Assembly: GCF_013359725.1 (NCBI RefSeq)
Contig: NZ_JABFMW010000013.1
Span: 38,052 to 102,051, forward strand
DNA from: Pseudarthrobacter sp. C4D7
GTDB taxonomy: Bacteria > Actinomycetota > Actinomycetes > Actinomycetales > Micrococcaceae
Length of the DNA stretch: 64,000 nt
Reading direction: 5' to 3'
Position numbers and translations under genes: made by a program. Below the pieces are notes generated by a model, which did no database searches, was not told the DNA's origin, and saw nothing but the letters and a program-made list of their open reading frames with translations. This document shows positions 38,968 through 48,934 of the stretch, one piece after another. Every line of letters starts with the position of its first letter. Position 1 is the stretch's first letter.

Positions 38968-40359
38968 ATGGCCTACGGCGACGAAGAGTATGCTGCTGCG
39001 CTGGCAGCCGCAGCACAGCATGCGCGGGACTGGCTGGCCAGCCTCCACGACCGCCCTGTCGGGCCCCGCCTGCACGCCGCTGATCTCGCCGGCGTTTTCG
39101 GTGGGCCGCTGCCGGAAGCGGGCGCGCCTGCCGTGGAGGTCATCAACTTCCTGGCGGAACAGGCTGAGCCCGGCCTCATGGCGATGCCCTCGGGCAGGTT
39201 CTTCGGCTGGGTCATCGGCGGCACCCTCCCTGCTGCCCTGGCCTCCGACTGGCTGGTCAGTGCGTGGGACCAGAACGCCGGCCTCCGCTATGCCACCCCG
39301 GCCACGGCTGCCATCGAGGAGGCGGCCGGACAGTGGGTAGTGGAACTGCTGGGCCTGCCGCCGGCAGCGGACGTCGGGTTCGTCACCGGTGCCACCATGG
39401 CGAATTTCACCGGCATGGCCGCCGGCCGCTGGCGGTTGCTTGCCGACGCCGGCTGGGACCTTGACCGGGACGGCCTCTCCGGTGCGCCCAAGGTGCGCTG
39501 CTTCGTGGGACGGGAGCGCCACGACACCGTGGACCTCGGCCTGCGCTACCTGGGCCTTGGCAAGCCGTGGGAAGTCGACGCCGACGCCCAGGGCCGCCTT
39601 GTTCCCGCCGCCCTGGACGCCGCCCTCGCCGCGGGGTCCGGACCCGCTTTGGTGTGCCTGCAGGCCGGAAACCTGCACTCAGGGGCCTTTGATCCCTTTG
39701 CCCAGGCCATCGCCGTCGCACGCAACCACGGCGCGTGGGTCCACATCGACGGTGCCTTCGGGTTGTGGGCGGCCGCAGTGCCGGAACTGCGGCACCTCAC
39801 CGACGGCTTTGAAGAGGCCGACTCCTGGGGCACGGACGCGCACAAAACCCTGAACGTGCCCTACGACTGCGGCATCGCCATCGTCCGGGACCAGCCGGCA
39901 CTGCGGGCCGCGATGGGCCTGCATGCGAGCTACCTGGTGCACGACGCCGACGGCCCCGGCGACCCGTTCGAAAAGGTCCCGGAGCTGTCCCGGCGGGCGA
40001 GGGGAGTGCCGGTATGGGCTGCGCTGAAGAGCCTGGGCCGGGACGGCGTGGCTGCCCAGGTGGGCGGCCTGGTATGTGCGGCCAAGGCCATCGCGGAGGG
40101 GATGGCGGCACTGGAGGGGGTGGAGGTCCTCAATGACGTGGGCTACACGCAGGTGTGCCTGGCGTTCGGAGATGATGACACCACCCGTGCCGTCACCGCC
40201 CGCATCATCGACGAAGGAAAGGTGTGGATGTCCGGTTCCCACTGGCGGGACCGCGACATCCTGCGCGTATCGGTGAGCAACTGGCACACAGCAGGGGAGG
40301 ACGTGGACACGGCAGTGGAGGCTGTGCGGTCAGCTCTGTTGGCAGTGCGGGGCTCCTGA
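38968..40359 (+). CDS. PLP-dependent decarboxylase (group II type)
   Basis: 463-residue fold-type I PLP enzyme of the glutamate/aromatic amino-acid decarboxylase group. It has MPSGRFFGWVIGGTLPAALASDWL and FVTGATMANFTGMAAGR, the cofactor Asp region HIDGAFGLWAA, and the PLP lysine K293 in TDAHKTLNVPYDCG. A C-terminal domain ends with DILRVSVSNW. Substrate not readable from sequence; aspartate, aromatic amino acids or diaminobutyrate are all possible for this group. Probably leaderless transcript, monocistronic. Confidence 0.82.
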   Translation: MAYGDEEYAAALAAAAQHARDWLASLHDRPVGPRLHAADLAGVFGGPLPEAGAPAVEVINFLAEQAEPGLMAMPSGRFFGWVIGGTLPAALASDWLVSAWDQNAGLRYATPATAAIEEAAGQWVVELLGLPPAADVGFVTGATMANFTGMAAGRWRLLADAGWDLDRDGLSGAPKVRCFVGRERHDTVDLGLRYLGLGKPWEVDADAQGRLVPAALDAALAAGSGPALVCLQAGNLHSGAFDPFAQAIAVARNHGAWVHIDGAFGLWAAAVPELRHLTDGFEEADSWGTDAHKTLNVPYDCGIAIVRDQPALRAAMGLHASYLVHDADGPGDPFEKVPELSRRARGVPVWAALKSLGRDGVAAQVGGLVCAAKAIAEGMAALEGVEVLNDVGYTQVCLAFGDDDTTRAVTARIIDEGKVWMSGSHWRDRDILRVSVSNWHTAGEDVDTAVEAVRSALLAVRGS

Positions 40360-40400
40360 CCGTCCGGTGCCGGCGCACGCCCCCGGATCCTGCCGTGGAG

Positions 40401-41459
40401 CTACCCGCCCTGCCCGGGCTCCGGCAGCAAGCGGGGGTTCGGCAGGCCGTCCAAGGTGCTACCGGCAAGGGTGCTGGCCACCCAAAGCGACCGCGCCAGG
40501 TCGCCCCGGTGGCCTTCCCGGGCATACCCGAGCGCATTTTCCACTTCCCTGGCGATGCCCCACTCCCGGGCTGCATCGGGGTCCAGGCCGGCTGCGGTGC
40601 TGAACTCGTGGCAGCGGTTCAGGAGTGCAGGGCCTGGCCGGCCGGCGGGCAGGTCCGCCAGGCGGTTCCACAGCACCGGCGCAACTGCGAACTCGGGCTC
40701 CCCGATCATTGGCTGGGGGTCGATCGCCGCATAGTCGTCCGGTGCCGCCCCGCGCGTTCCGGGCCGCGCCAGGATGTTCAGGAAGTGCAGGTCCGTGTGG
40801 ACCAGGAGGTCCCGGGCAGATCTGCGGCCCACCGCGCCGCGGGTCTGGCACACTTCAAGTGCCGCTTCCAGGAGCCATCTGGGAAACGGCCGGCCCAGTT
40901 CCTCCCAGTCCGCGGGGAGGTCATCGCTCCACTGCTCTGCCCGGGCAGCTATGTGCGTGAGCTCCTGCCATTCCGGGCGGTGGTCCGGAGCCACCCCAAG
41001 TTCGCGCACCAGCCCGCCCCACACCCGCGCTGCCTCATCCATCGGGAGGTCTGCCAGCGACCGGCCGGCGACCAGGCGGTCCAGGAGCATGGCGCAGGAC
41101 CCGCTGTCCCAGGCCAGCAGCAGGACGGCGCCGCGGCCACCCCAAAGCGTCAGCGCATGCCGCTCTACCTTGGCCTCATCGTGGGGGAAAGCAATTTTGA
41201 GGGCTGCGGGGGAACCGCCGCGCTGCCGCACCGGAACGACAAGGGCTCCGTGGCCGCTCCAGGGCAGGCTGCCGGGGGCCAGGTCAAGGTCCAGGTGCCA
41301 CTGCTCCAGCCGGTCTGTCAGCAGGCCTGGAAGCCTGGCCAGCCAGTCCCGTCCCGCGCGGGTGCGTTCGTACCTGGCTGCGAGCGCGGGGGGAAGGGGA
41401 ACTGCAACCGGCGCCGCCCCGTGTGACAAGGCGCCAGGTGCGGCGGGTTCAGACAACAC
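40401..41459 (-). CDS. APH(6)/hydroxyurea-type phosphotransferase
   Basis: 352-residue kinase-fold protein of the APH_6_hur family (streptomycin 6-phosphotransferase and hydroxyurea kinase relatives). Brenner's motif is clear (LVHTDLHFLNILARPG), followed by the metal-binding AIDPQPMIGEPEFAVAP. The N-terminal lobe has AALKIAF with the ATP lysine. It starts at GTG 41459, eleven bases inside the upstream VIT gene. Real substrate unknown; chromosomal copies in soil actinobacteria often do not give clinical resistance. Confidence 0.8.
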   Translation of the reverse strand: MLSEPAAPGALSHGAAPVAVPLPPALAARYERTRAGRDWLARLPGLLTDRLEQWHLDLDLAPGSLPWSGHGALVVPVRQRGGSPAALKIAFPHDEAKVERHALTLWGGRGAVLLLAWDSGSCAMLLDRLVAGRSLADLPMDEAARVWGGLVRELGVAPDHRPEWQELTHIAARAEQWSDDLPADWEELGRPFPRWLLEAALEVCQTRGAVGRRSARDLLVHTDLHFLNILARPGTRGAAPDDYAAIDPQPMIGEPEFAVAPVLWNRLADLPAGRPGPALLNRCHEFSTAAGLDPDAAREWGIAREVENALGYAREGHRGDLARSLWVASTLAGSTLDGLPNPRLLPEPGQGG

Positions 41460-42216
41460 CGGAGGCGCCGAGCAGGTTGCCGATCACAAACGTTGCCGCC
41501 AGGGCCAGGGCCCCGCCAATCACCACGCGCACAGCTGCCCGGGCTTTCGAACCACCGCCTATCCAGGCACCGAGGGCACCTGTCAGGGCAAGGGCCACCA
41601 GGACCGAGATGAAGGTCAACGGGACCCGGATCCCGGGCGGCGGGAGGAGGATGGCCAGCATGGGCAGGACGGCTCCGATGGTAAAGGCCGTCGCGGACGC
41701 GAAAGCCGCGTGCCAGGGGCTCACGATGTCTGCTTCGTCGATGTTGAGCTCGGCGGACAGGTGCGCCGCGAGGGCGTCATGGGCCGTAAGTTCCCTGGCG
41801 ACCTTGGCGGCCGTCCCGGGGGAGAGGCCTTTGGCCTGGTAAATGGCGGTCAGCTCGGCCAGTTCCGCTTCCGGGTCTTCCGCCAGTTCGCGGCGTTCCT
41901 TCTCGATCAGCGCGCGCTGGCTGTCGCTTTGGCTGCTGACGGAGACATATTCGCCCAGTGCCATGGAAACCGCACCGCCCACTACCCCTGCCACACCGGC
42001 GGTGAGGATGGGGCCCAGCTCGGCCGTCGCTCCCGCCACGCCCACCACGATTGCGGCAACCGAGACGATGCCGTCATTCGCGCCCAAGACGCCGGCGCGC
42101 AGCCAGTTCAGCCGGTGGGCGATGTCGTCCCCGTGGGGCTCCGGCCCGGAATGGCCGTTCAGTTTGGTGCCCGCCGCATTGACTTCCGGAGTATCGGCCG
42201 GTTGGTCCGCGTTCAT
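41449..42216 (-). CDS. VIT1/CCC1-family metal transporter
   Basis: 255-residue membrane protein of the vacuolar iron transporter family, which moves Fe2+/Mn2+ out of the cytosol. The first helix has LNWLRAGVLGANDGIVSVAAIVVGVAGA, then SMALGEYVSVSSQSDSQ, a charged cytoplasmic metal-binding region rich in E (IEKERRELAEDPEAELAEL), and two or three C-terminal helices. ATG at 42216 fits the family; the frame stays open to 42297. Overlaps the phosphotransferase gene, so the two are co-expressed. Confidence 0.88.
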   Translation of the reverse strand: MNADQPADTPEVNAAGTKLNGHSGPEPHGDDIAHRLNWLRAGVLGANDGIVSVAAIVVGVAGATAELGPILTAGVAGVVGGAVSMALGEYVSVSSQSDSQRALIEKERRELAEDPEAELAELTAIYQAKGLSPGTAAKVARELTAHDALAAHLSAELNIDEADIVSPWHAAFASATAFTIGAVLPMLAILLPPPGIRVPLTFISVLVALALTGALGAWIGGGSKARAAVRVVIGGALALAATFVIGNLLGASGVV

Positions 42217-42315
42217 CCCTTCAGCAAACCACCACCGCCGGCAGGGCGCCACCCCGGCCGCAGGTCTACGTGCCGGAGCGTCCGGCCACTTAGGCACGGA
42301 TGTCCACGGCCTGGT

Positions 42316-43464
42316 TCAGGACGCGGGCGGCGTCACTGATTGGGTGCCCCCGGGCAGGACACTGCTGCCGGGAGGGACGTCCACGGCGGGCAGCTCCGGC
42401 AGTTTGCCCGTGTCGAGGGTGATACCGGGAACAGGGCCCGGGTCCGCCCCCCACGTCAGGGCGCGGCCTGCGGCGGACTGGAGGGCAGCGACGGCCCACT
42501 TGCGGTTTTCGCCCTGCGATATTGCCACCAGGTCGCCGTACGGCGCCAGTGTTGCCGCCTCGAGTGCGCCGAGAGCCTTCGCCGGGGCTGCCAGGAAACC
42601 CGGAGCCAGGACGTACCCGGGCTGTTCGGGAACGGGCACGCCGCAGGCCAGCCTGAGGCGTGCCTCCCCGGCGGCAGCCAGGTCCTTGTGCGCGGCCAGG
42701 AGGTCCGACGCCGGACCAGCCTCGGCCGGTGCCAGGCGGGGGAGTGCCGCTTGGTAGCCGTAGACAGCCTGCTGTTCGGCGGACACTGCGGCCGCCAGGG
42801 CCCGGCGCGTGTCCGGGGGCGTGCTGCCGGGCTCCGTGCCGGCGGACGTGCCGTCCTGGGTGGCCGGTGTCGAAGCGGCAGGGGCGGAGGACCGGGGGCA
42901 CGGAGAGCCGGGTGCTGTGACTGGCCCGTCGGGTTCGGATCCTGCCGCTTCCTGCGGCCCGGGAACCCCGGCGGCAGCGGCAAGGCGCCCGGCCGCGATG
43001 AGCTGCGCGGTGCCGGCGCCGGCGAGGAGCCGGGCTACGCCGCCGTCGGCCGTTTCAGCGTCTTTGAGCCGGGCTGTCCCGCTGGCGGCCAGGGCCTGGA
43101 CCAGCTCAGCGGTGTTTTCTGGACCGGCAGATGGCGTTGCCGCCGCCCCTGCCCGCGGCGATGCCTGGGTGGACCCGGCCATGGGCCCGGCCGCAAATTC
43201 GGATCCCGGGGACATCAACGCCCTGGCCTGGATGGTCAGCAAGGTCACAACAGGGTCCAGCGCAGCGGCATCCGCGGCGCCGGCGGAGGCAAGTTCCATG
43301 CCGGCGGCGCGCATATCGAGCGCTGCGCTGAACGCTGTCAACCGGGCACGCTCGGTCACGGAAGGCTCGGCAGGGGCCGGTTTTTCCGCGGGAATCAGGG
43401 CGAAACCGAGGCTCAGCACGATCAGGGCGGCAAGGGCCAGGACGGTAAATCGCAACGGGCGCAT
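42316..43464 (-). CDS. DUF4439-like ferritin-fold protein
   Basis: About 382-residue exported protein: signal anchor or signal peptide (PLRFTVLALAALIVLSLGFAL), a low-complexity Ala/Gly/Ser/Pro middle with CPRSSAPAA, and a C-terminal DUF4439-type four-helix domain (LAAAVSAEQQAVYGYQAALP, LLAAHKDLAAAGEARL, LEAATLAPYGDLVA). It is divergent from rimP, the usual actinobacterial location. The start ATG at 43464 is before the signal; the frame reaches 43515. Ferritin-like fold does not prove iron binding: the usual ExxH ligands are not obvious. Confidence 0.7.
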   Translation of the reverse strand: MRPLRFTVLALAALIVLSLGFALIPAEKPAPAEPSVTERARLTAFSAALDMRAAGMELASAGAADAAALDPVVTLLTIQARALMSPGSEFAAGPMAGSTQASPRAGAAATPSAGPENTAELVQALAASGTARLKDAETADGGVARLLAGAGTAQLIAAGRLAAAAGVPGPQEAAGSEPDGPVTAPGSPCPRSSAPAASTPATQDGTSAGTEPGSTPPDTRRALAAAVSAEQQAVYGYQAALPRLAPAEAGPASDLLAAHKDLAAAGEARLRLACGVPVPEQPGYVLAPGFLAAPAKALGALEAATLAPYGDLVAISQGENRKWAVAALQSAAGRALTWGADPGPVPGITLDTGKLPELPAVDVPPGSSVLPGGTQSVTPPAS

Positions 43465-43549
43465 GCGGGGGTGGGTGTCCTGGCGGCGGTCTTTCACAAC
43501 AGACCATGGTGTCACGCTGAGGGGGCACCCCGGTGCACCACCGGGCCGG

Positions 43550-43555
43550 TAAAAT
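43550..43555 (+). promoter_or_regulatory. candidate -10 box of the rimP-nusA operon
   Basis: TAAAAT lies just after a perfect 7-bp palindrome with a 3-base centre (43529-43545). A second hexamer, TACGCT, follows at 43559-43564. The palindrome is placed like an operator or a terminator stem for the divergent gene. No clear -35 box. Confidence 0.4.
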
Positions 43556-43604
43556 AGCTACGCTAGTAAACACCACATCATCTATAGGGAGGGCGGCCGG
43601 CATC

Positions 43605-44216
43605 GTGAGCAATGCAGAAGCCACGGCTTCACCAGACCACACCGGTAAGGGAAGCGGATCCGCGCCGGCCCACAACCCCGAGGCCGAACGGCTCAGGGCC
43701 CTCCTGGAACCCGCGGTCCAGGCCAACCGCCTGCACCTTGAGGACGTCGTCATCGTCCCGGGCTCCCACCGTGTGGTCCACGTCGTCGTTGACCTGCCCC
43801 AGGAGGAAACGGGCGGTGTCAGCCTTGACGTCATCGCCGACATTTCCAGGGTGCTCTCCGACCTGCTGGACAACGACCCCAATGACGACGGCCGGCCCTA
43901 CGACCTTGAAGTGTCCTCACCGGGCGTCGGACGCCCCCTGACCGAACCCCGGCACTGGCACCGCGCCCGCGGCCGGATGGTCAAGGTCAACGTCATGCAG
44001 GGTGGAAACGTCACGGGCCGCATCCACGCGGTGGACGCCGGGGGAGTGACCCTCATTCCCGAACTGCCAGTCAAGAAGGGCATGAAGCCCCGGCAGGGTG
44101 AACCAGTAACTCTTCCTTTCGACAGGATCCGCAACGGAAAAGTCGAGATCGAATTCAGCCACCTCCCGGAGGATGGTCTGGAACCTGAACACAATGGACC
44201 TTCCGAGGAGGCCTGA
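43605..44216 (+). CDS. rimP: Ribosome maturation factor RimP
   Basis: Needed for 30S subunit maturation. The 203-residue product has the RimP N-terminal domain ([55 protein letters not shown]) with the signature [18 protein letters not shown], and the C-terminal SH3-like domain. The start is GTG at 43605 with AGGGAGGG ten bases upstream; the longer frame from 43533 is unsupported. Shares one base with nusA (TGATG), beginning the rimP-nusA-ylxR-infB-rbfA operon. Confidence 0.93.
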   Translation: MSNAEATASPDHTGKGSGSAPAHNPEAERLRALLEPAVQANRLHLEDVVIVPGSHRVVHVVVDLPQEETGGVSLDVIADISRVLSDLLDNDPNDDGRPYDLEVSSPGVGRPLTEPRHWHRARGRMVKVNVMQGGNVTGRIHAVDAGGVTLIPELPVKKGMKPRQGEPVTLPFDRIRNGKVEIEFSHLPEDGLEPEHNGPSEEA

Positions 44217-45196
44217 TGGATATTGACATGAGCGCACTGAGACTTTTGGAGCGTGAGCGTGAAATCCCGCTGGACCTCCTGATCCCCACCATTGAGCAGG
44301 CGCTCCTGGTGGCCTACCACAAGTCTCCCGGCGCCTTCGAGAAAGCGCGCGCCGAACTGGACCGCAAGAGCGGCCACGTCACCATCTGGGCTGTCGAAAT
44401 TGACGACGACGGCGCCCCCATCGGTGAGTTCGAGCACACCCCGGAAGGCTTCGGCCGCATCGCAGCCAGCACCGCGCGGCAGATCATCCTGCAGCGGCTC
44501 CGCGACGTGGAAGACGACAACGTCCTGGGCGAGTTCAAGGGCCGTGAAGGCGAACTGGTGTCCGGCACCATCCAGCAGGGCAACAACCCGCACATGATCC
44601 AGGTCAACCTGGGCTCGATCGAGGCACTCCTGCCGCCGCCCGAGCAGGTTCCCGGTGAAAAGTACGTCCACGGAAACCGGCTCCGGGCCCTGGTCATCGA
44701 TGTGCACCGCGGTACCAAGGGTCCGTCCGTGACGCTGTCCCGGTCCCACCCGGGCCTGGTCCGGAAACTCTTCGAACTGGAAGTTCCCGAGATCGCCGAC
44801 CACTCCGTGGAAATCGTGGCCCTGGCGCGCGAAGCCGGACACCGTACCAAGATCGCCGTCAAGGCCAACACCCCTGGGATCAATGCCAAGGGTGCCTGCA
44901 TCGGTGAAATGGGCTCCCGCGTCCGCGCCGTCATGACCGAACTGAACGACGAGAAGATCGACATCGTCGACTTCAGCGAGAATCCCGCCACCTTCATTGC
45001 CAGCGCCCTGTCGCCGTCGCGAGTGAATTCGGTCACCATCACGGACGAAGCCACGCGCTCCGCCCGCGTGGTGGTCCCCGACTACCAGCTGTCCCTGGCC
45101 ATCGGCAAGGAAGGCCAGAACGCCCGCCTTGCGGCCAAGCTGACCGGGTGGCGCATCGACATCGTCTCCGACGCCGCGGGCAACCGCGACAAGTAA
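44216..45196 (+). CDS. nusA: Transcription termination/antitermination factor NusA
   Basis: RNA polymerase-associated factor for pausing, termination and antitermination. The 326-residue product has the N-terminal RNAP-binding domain ([23 protein letters not shown]), an S1 domain (about 110-180) and two KH domains with [18 protein letters not shown] and [21 protein letters not shown]. It lacks the C-terminal acidic repeats of E. coli NusA, as is normal in actinobacteria. Confidence 0.96.
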   Translation: MDIDMSALRLLEREREIPLDLLIPTIEQALLVAYHKSPGAFEKARAELDRKSGHVTIWAVEIDDDGAPIGEFEHTPEGFGRIAASTARQIILQRLRDVEDDNVLGEFKGREGELVSGTIQQGNNPHMIQVNLGSIEALLPPPEQVPGEKYVHGNRLRALVIDVHRGTKGPSVTLSRSHPGLVRKLFELEVPEIADHSVEIVALAREAGHRTKIAVKANTPGINAKGACIGEMGSRVRAVMTELNDEKIDIVDFSENPATFIASALSPSRVNSVTITDEATRSARVVVPDYQLSLAIGKEGQNARLAAKLTGWRIDIVSDAAGNRDK

Positions 45197-45262
45197 GCTC
45201 CCAACGGGTGGCTGGTGCACCGCAGCAGCCACCCGGTTTCGGGCAGAACGGCCCGGAGGGGC

Positions 45263-45312
45263 TAGAATAGATAAGACCGCGCCTAAGAGCCGGTAGCCGT
45301 GTGTCTTGGGCG
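45263..45312 (+). promoter_or_regulatory. candidate internal promoter and leader hairpin before ylxR-infB
   Basis: TAGAAT at 45263-45268 looks like a -10 box with no clear -35. Just downstream 45280-45288 pairs with 45304-45312 (9 bp, one G-U). This may be an extra promoter for ylxR-infB-rbfA with a structured leader. Confidence 0.35.
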
Positions 45313-45373
45313 TGCTCGTTTTCGTAACTGCGAAGACAGTAAACCCGGGGCCAGCAGAAAGAACGTCAGGACG

Positions 45374-45721
45374 ATGACCGTGGCAGACATGCTTACCACC
45401 GGGAATCAGCCGCAACGTATCTGCATCGGATGCCGGAAGAAGGGCCCGCGGTCGCAGTTGCTCCGGCTCGTCGCCGAAGGCAGCGGGTCAACCGCTGTCC
45501 TGGTGGATGAACGACGCCGGATGGCTGGCCGGGGTGCATGGCTGCACCCCAGCGCATCGTGCCTGGCCCTGGCGATTAAGCGGCGAGCGTTCGGGCGTGC
45601 CCTTGGGGGCGCGACCGGGACCAACGCCGTGGAGCGCCGGATCACGTCAGGCCCGAACGTTGACGCCGCTCCGGTGGCTGCAACACCAACCGTCCAACCT
45701 GAAAGCGGGTCAGAAATCTGA
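45374..45721 (+). CDS. ylxR: YlxR (DUF448) RNA-binding protein
   Basis: 115-residue protein of the YlxR/DUF448 family, conserved between nusA and infB. It has [22 protein letters not shown] and the family motif [31 protein letters not shown]. YlxR has been tied to rnpB transcription and RNase P in Bacillus and Streptomyces work, but the exact role is open. Start ATG at 45374 follows AGGAC; a longer frame from 45299 has no ribosome-binding site. Confidence 0.88.
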   Translation: MTVADMLTTGNQPQRICIGCRKKGPRSQLLRLVAEGSGSTAVLVDERRRMAGRGAWLHPSASCLALAIKRRAFGRALGGATGTNAVERRITSGPNVDAAPVAATPTVQPESGSEI

Positions 45722-45846
45722 TGGAAACCCGATGAGTTCCCAGCGATGAGTGCGTAACGATGACAACTTTGTTGCGCTCTGCAATGGGCCCCTTCGCATC
45801 AACAGCGGCTGGGGTCCGCAGTAAGAAGTAGACGGTTCGTGCCTGG

Positions 45847-45862
45847 CTCGGTGCGGACCGAG
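45847..45862 (+). promoter_or_regulatory. hairpin just before the infB ribosome-binding site
   Basis: CTCGGT (45847-45852) pairs perfectly with ACCGAG (45857-45862) three bases before the AGGAGA ribosome-binding site of infB. It could affect translation initiation. Confidence 0.35.
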
Positions 45863-45873
45863 ACAGGAGAAAT

Positions 45874-48774
45874 GTGGCCAAGGTCCGCGTACATGAGCTC
45901 GCCAAAGAGCTCGGTATAACTTCCAAAGATGCAGTGACAAAACTGCAGGAACTGGGCGAATTCGTTCGCTCCGCCTCGTCAACCATCGAGGCCCCCGTTG
46001 TGCGCAAACTGCGCAACGCCTTCCCCGACGCTGCCGCGAAGTCGGCAGCTCCGGCCGCGGCGCCCGCCGCTGCCCCCAAGGCGCCCGCTCCCGCAGCAGG
46101 CACCCGTCCGTCAGCCCCGGCCCCAGGCCCGGCTGCGCCCAAGGCTCCGGCTCCCAAGGCTGAGGCTCCCGCCCGGGCCGCACCCGCGGAGCCCGCTGCC
46201 CAGGCAGCTGCACCGGCAGCTCCGGCTCCCGCAGCACCGTCTGCAGGTACTCCGTCCACGGGTGCCAAGCCCGGTGCACGCCCGGCACCCAAGGCCGAGA
46301 CCCCGGCTCCTTCCACCCGTCCGGGTGGATCCACGCCCGGTGCTTCGGGTCCCCGCCCCGGCGGACCCCGTCCGGGCAACAACCCCTTCGCCACCTCCCA
46401 GGGCATGCCTCGGGGCCGCGGCGGAGACGGTGAGCGCTCTCCCCGCCCGGGCAACAACCCGTTCGCCACCTCGCAGGGCATGCCCCGCCCCGGCGGCAGC
46501 CGCACCGACGGCGACCGCCCCGGTGGTCCCCGTCCCGCAGCCGGTGCCGGTGGACCGCGTCCCGGCGGGCCGCGTCCCGCAGCCGGTGCCGGTGGTCCCC
46601 GTCCCGCGGCCGGTGCAGGCGGACCCCGTCCGGGTGCACCGCGTCCCGGTGGTCCCCGTCCCACGCCCGGCATGATGCCCAACCGCACTGAGCGTCCCGC
46701 ACCCGCAGGTGCAGGCCGTCCCGGTGGCGGCCGCGGTCCCGGACGCCCCGGTGGCGCACCCGGTACCGGTGGTCCCGGTGGCGGCGGCGGTGCTCCCGCC
46801 GGCGGTGGCTTCGGTAAGGGCGGCCGCGGCCGCGGCGGTACCCAGGGTGCCTTCGGCAAGGGCGGCGCAGGCCGTGGCAAGCAGCGCAAGTCCAAGCGCG
46901 CAAAGCGCCAGGAACTTGAGCAGATGAGTGCCCCGTCGCTGGGTGGCGTGAGCGTACCCCGCGGCGACGGCAACACCGTTATCCGGCTTCGCCGTGGCTC
47001 GTCCATTACGGACTTCGCCGACAAGATCGAGGCAAACCCCGCCGCACTGGTCACCGTGCTGTTCCACCTCGGTGAAATGGCCACGGCCACCCAGTCGCTG
47101 GATGAAGAGACCTTCGCCCTGCTGGGCGAGGAACTGGGCTACAAGCTGCAGGTTGTCTCGCCGGAGGACGAGGAGCGCGAGCTGCTCTCCGGCTTCGACA
47201 TCGACTTCGACGCTGAGCTCGAAGCCGAAGGCGACGAAGACCTTGAGGCACGTCCTCCAGTAGTCACCGTCATGGGCCACGTCGACCACGGTAAGACCCG
47301 GCTGCTCGATGCCATCCGCAAGTCCGACGTCATGGCCGGCGAGCACGGCGGCATCACCCAGCACATCGGTGCCTACCAGGTCACGCACAACCATGAAGGC
47401 ACCGACCGCAAGATCACCTTCATCGATACCCCGGGCCACGAGGCGTTCACCGCCATGCGTGCCCGTGGTGCCAAGGTCACCGACATCGCCATCCTGGTGG
47501 TCGCAGCCGATGACGGCGTCATGCCGCAGACCGTTGAGGCCCTCAACCACGCCCAGGCGGCCAACGTGCCGATCGTCGTGGCCGTGAACAAGATCGACAA
47601 GGAAGGCGCCAACCCGGACAAGGTCCGCGGCCAGCTGACCGAGTACGGCCTGGTTCCCGAGGAATACGGTGGCGACACCATGTTCGTAGAGGTCTCTGCC
47701 CGCCAGAACCTCAACATCGACGAGCTGCTCGAGGCTGTCCTGCTCACCGCGGACGCTGCCCTGGACATGCGCGCCAACCCGAACAAGGACGCCCGCGGCA
47801 TCGCGATCGAAGCCAACCTGGACAAGGGCCGCGGTGCTGTTGCCACCGTCCTGGTCCAGTCCGGTACCCTGCGCGTCGGCGACACCATCGTGGCAGGCAC
47901 GGCCCACGGCCGCGTCCGTGCGATGTTCGACGACGACGGCAGTGCCCTGACCGAGGCCGGCCCGTCCCGCCCCGTCCAGGTGCTGGGTTTGTCCAACGTG
48001 CCGCGCGCCGGCGACACCTTCTTCGTGACTGCTGACGAGCGCACCGCCCGCCAGATCGCCGAGAAGCGTGAAGCAGCCGACCGCAACGCCGCCCTGGCCA
48101 AGCGCCGCAAGCGCATCAGCCTGGAAGACTTCGACCAGGCCGTCGCCGAAGGCAAGATCGACACCCTCAACCTCATCCTCAAGGGTGACGTGTCCGGTGC
48201 CGTGGAAGCCCTCGAAGACGCGCTGCTCAAGATCGACGTTGGCGAAGGCGTGCAGCTGCGCGTCATCCACCGCGGTGTGGGTGCCATCACGCAGAACGAC
48301 GTCAACCTGGCAACGGTCGACTCCGCCGTCATCATCGGCTTCAACGTCAAGCCCGCCGAGCGGGTTGCCGAACTGGCAGACCGCGAAGGCGTGGACATGC
48401 GCTTCTACTCCGTCATCTACGCAGCAATCGATGACATCGAAGCAGCGCTCAAGGGCATGCTCAAGCCGGAATACGAAGAATTCCAGCTCGGCACCGCCGA
48501 AGTCCGCGAAGTCTTCCGCTCCTCCAAGTTCGGAAACATCGCCGGCTCGATCGTCCGCTCCGGCATCATCCGCCGCAACACCAAGGCACGGGTCAGCCGC
48601 GACGGCAAGATCATTGGCGACAACCTCACCATTGAGACGCTCAAGCGCTTCAAGGACGACGCCACCGAGGTCCGCACGGACTTCGAATGTGGTATCGGTC
48701 TTGGCTCGTACAACGACATCACCGAAGGCGACATCATCGAGACCTTCGAGATGCGCGAGAAGCCGCGCGTCTAG
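45874..48774 (+). CDS. infB: Translation initiation factor IF-2
   Basis: GTPase that places initiator tRNA on the 30S subunit. The 966-residue product has an N-terminal IF2_N domain ([25 protein letters not shown]), a very long disordered Ala/Pro/Gly/Arg region (about 50-330) with repeats, a second IF2_N segment, the G domain with [15 protein letters not shown] (P-loop), DTPGHEAF and NKID, and domains II-IV. GTG at 45874 with AGGAGA upstream. The N-terminal extension is typical of actinobacteria. Confidence 0.97.
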   Translation: MAKVRVHELAKELGITSKDAVTKLQELGEFVRSASSTIEAPVVRKLRNAFPDAAAKSAAPAAAPAAAPKAPAPAAGTRPSAPAPGPAAPKAPAPKAEAPARAAPAEPAAQAAAPAAPAPAAPSAGTPSTGAKPGARPAPKAETPAPSTRPGGSTPGASGPRPGGPRPGNNPFATSQGMPRGRGGDGERSPRPGNNPFATSQGMPRPGGSRTDGDRPGGPRPAAGAGGPRPGGPRPAAGAGGPRPAAGAGGPRPGAPRPGGPRPTPGMMPNRTERPAPAGAGRPGGGRGPGRPGGAPGTGGPGGGGGAPAGGGFGKGGRGRGGTQGAFGKGGAGRGKQRKSKRAKRQELEQMSAPSLGGVSVPRGDGNTVIRLRRGSSITDFADKIEANPAALVTVLFHLGEMATATQSLDEETFALLGEELGYKLQVVSPEDEERELLSGFDIDFDAELEAEGDEDLEARPPVVTVMGHVDHGKTRLLDAIRKSDVMAGEHGGITQHIGAYQVTHNHEGTDRKITFIDTPGHEAFTAMRARGAKVTDIAILVVAADDGVMPQTVEALNHAQAANVPIVVAVNKIDKEGANPDKVRGQLTEYGLVPEEYGGDTMFVEVSARQNLNIDELLEAVLLTADAALDMRANPNKDARGIAIEANLDKGRGAVATVLVQSGTLRVGDTIVAGTAHGRVRAMFDDDGSALTEAGPSRPVQVLGLSNVPRAGDTFFVTADERTARQIAEKREAADRNAALAKRRKRISLEDFDQAVAEGKIDTLNLILKGDVSGAVEALEDALLKIDVGEGVQLRVIHRGVGAITQNDVNLATVDSAVIIGFNVKPAERVAELADREGVDMRFYSVIYAAIDDIEAALKGMLKPEYEEFQLGTAEVREVFRSSKFGNIAGSIVRSGIIRRNTKARVSRDGKIIGDNLTIETLKRFKDDATEVRTDFECGIGLGSYNDITEGDIIETFEMREKPRV
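46372..46670 (+). repeat. low-complexity repeats inside infB
   Basis: A 25-codon unit recurs with a 75-bp period: the block coding [12 protein letters not shown] occurs near 46378-46411 and again near 46453-46486. Downstream, units coding PRPAAGAGG repeat four times to about 46640. In-frame repeats like these can expand or shrink by slippage or recombination. Confidence 0.75.
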
Positions 48775-48812
48775 TCTGGATCTGCCTGCGGGCGACTCAG
48801 CAGTGCAAAGGT

Positions 48813-48934
48813 GCGGGGCCGTTGGATTTTTCCGGCGGCCCCGCCCCTTCGCTGGGTGTCCTACGTCTTACGACGTCGGCCACCCAGCTCCGGCAGGCCC
48901 GATGCCACTCCCTGGCCGCCGGAAAAACCCAACG
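48813..48934 (+). ncRNA. large nested hairpin between infB and rbfA
   Basis: Bases 48820-48840 pair with 48914-48934 (21 positions, one mismatch). Inside, 48851-48858 pairs with 48881-48888 (8 bp) and 48863-48867 with 48872-48876 (5 bp). A competing 9-bp helix joins 48813-48821 to 48836-48844, so the leader could switch between two folds. It fills much of the 292-bp gap. Attenuator, processed RNA or repeat element are all possible. Confidence 0.55.

Noticed and set aside
38089..39678. 529-codon antisense frame across the TSUP and PLP genes
   Set aside because: It crosses two real, well-supported genes and has no recognisable domain.
40774..42339. 521-codon plus-strand frame opposite the APH and VIT genes
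   Set aside because: The opposite strand carries clear Brenner and VIT motifs; this frame has none.
46111..48270. 719-codon antisense frame over infB, with a second one at 45642-47090
   Set aside because: Product is a repeat-rich mirror of the infB low-complexity region; no start signal and no family match.
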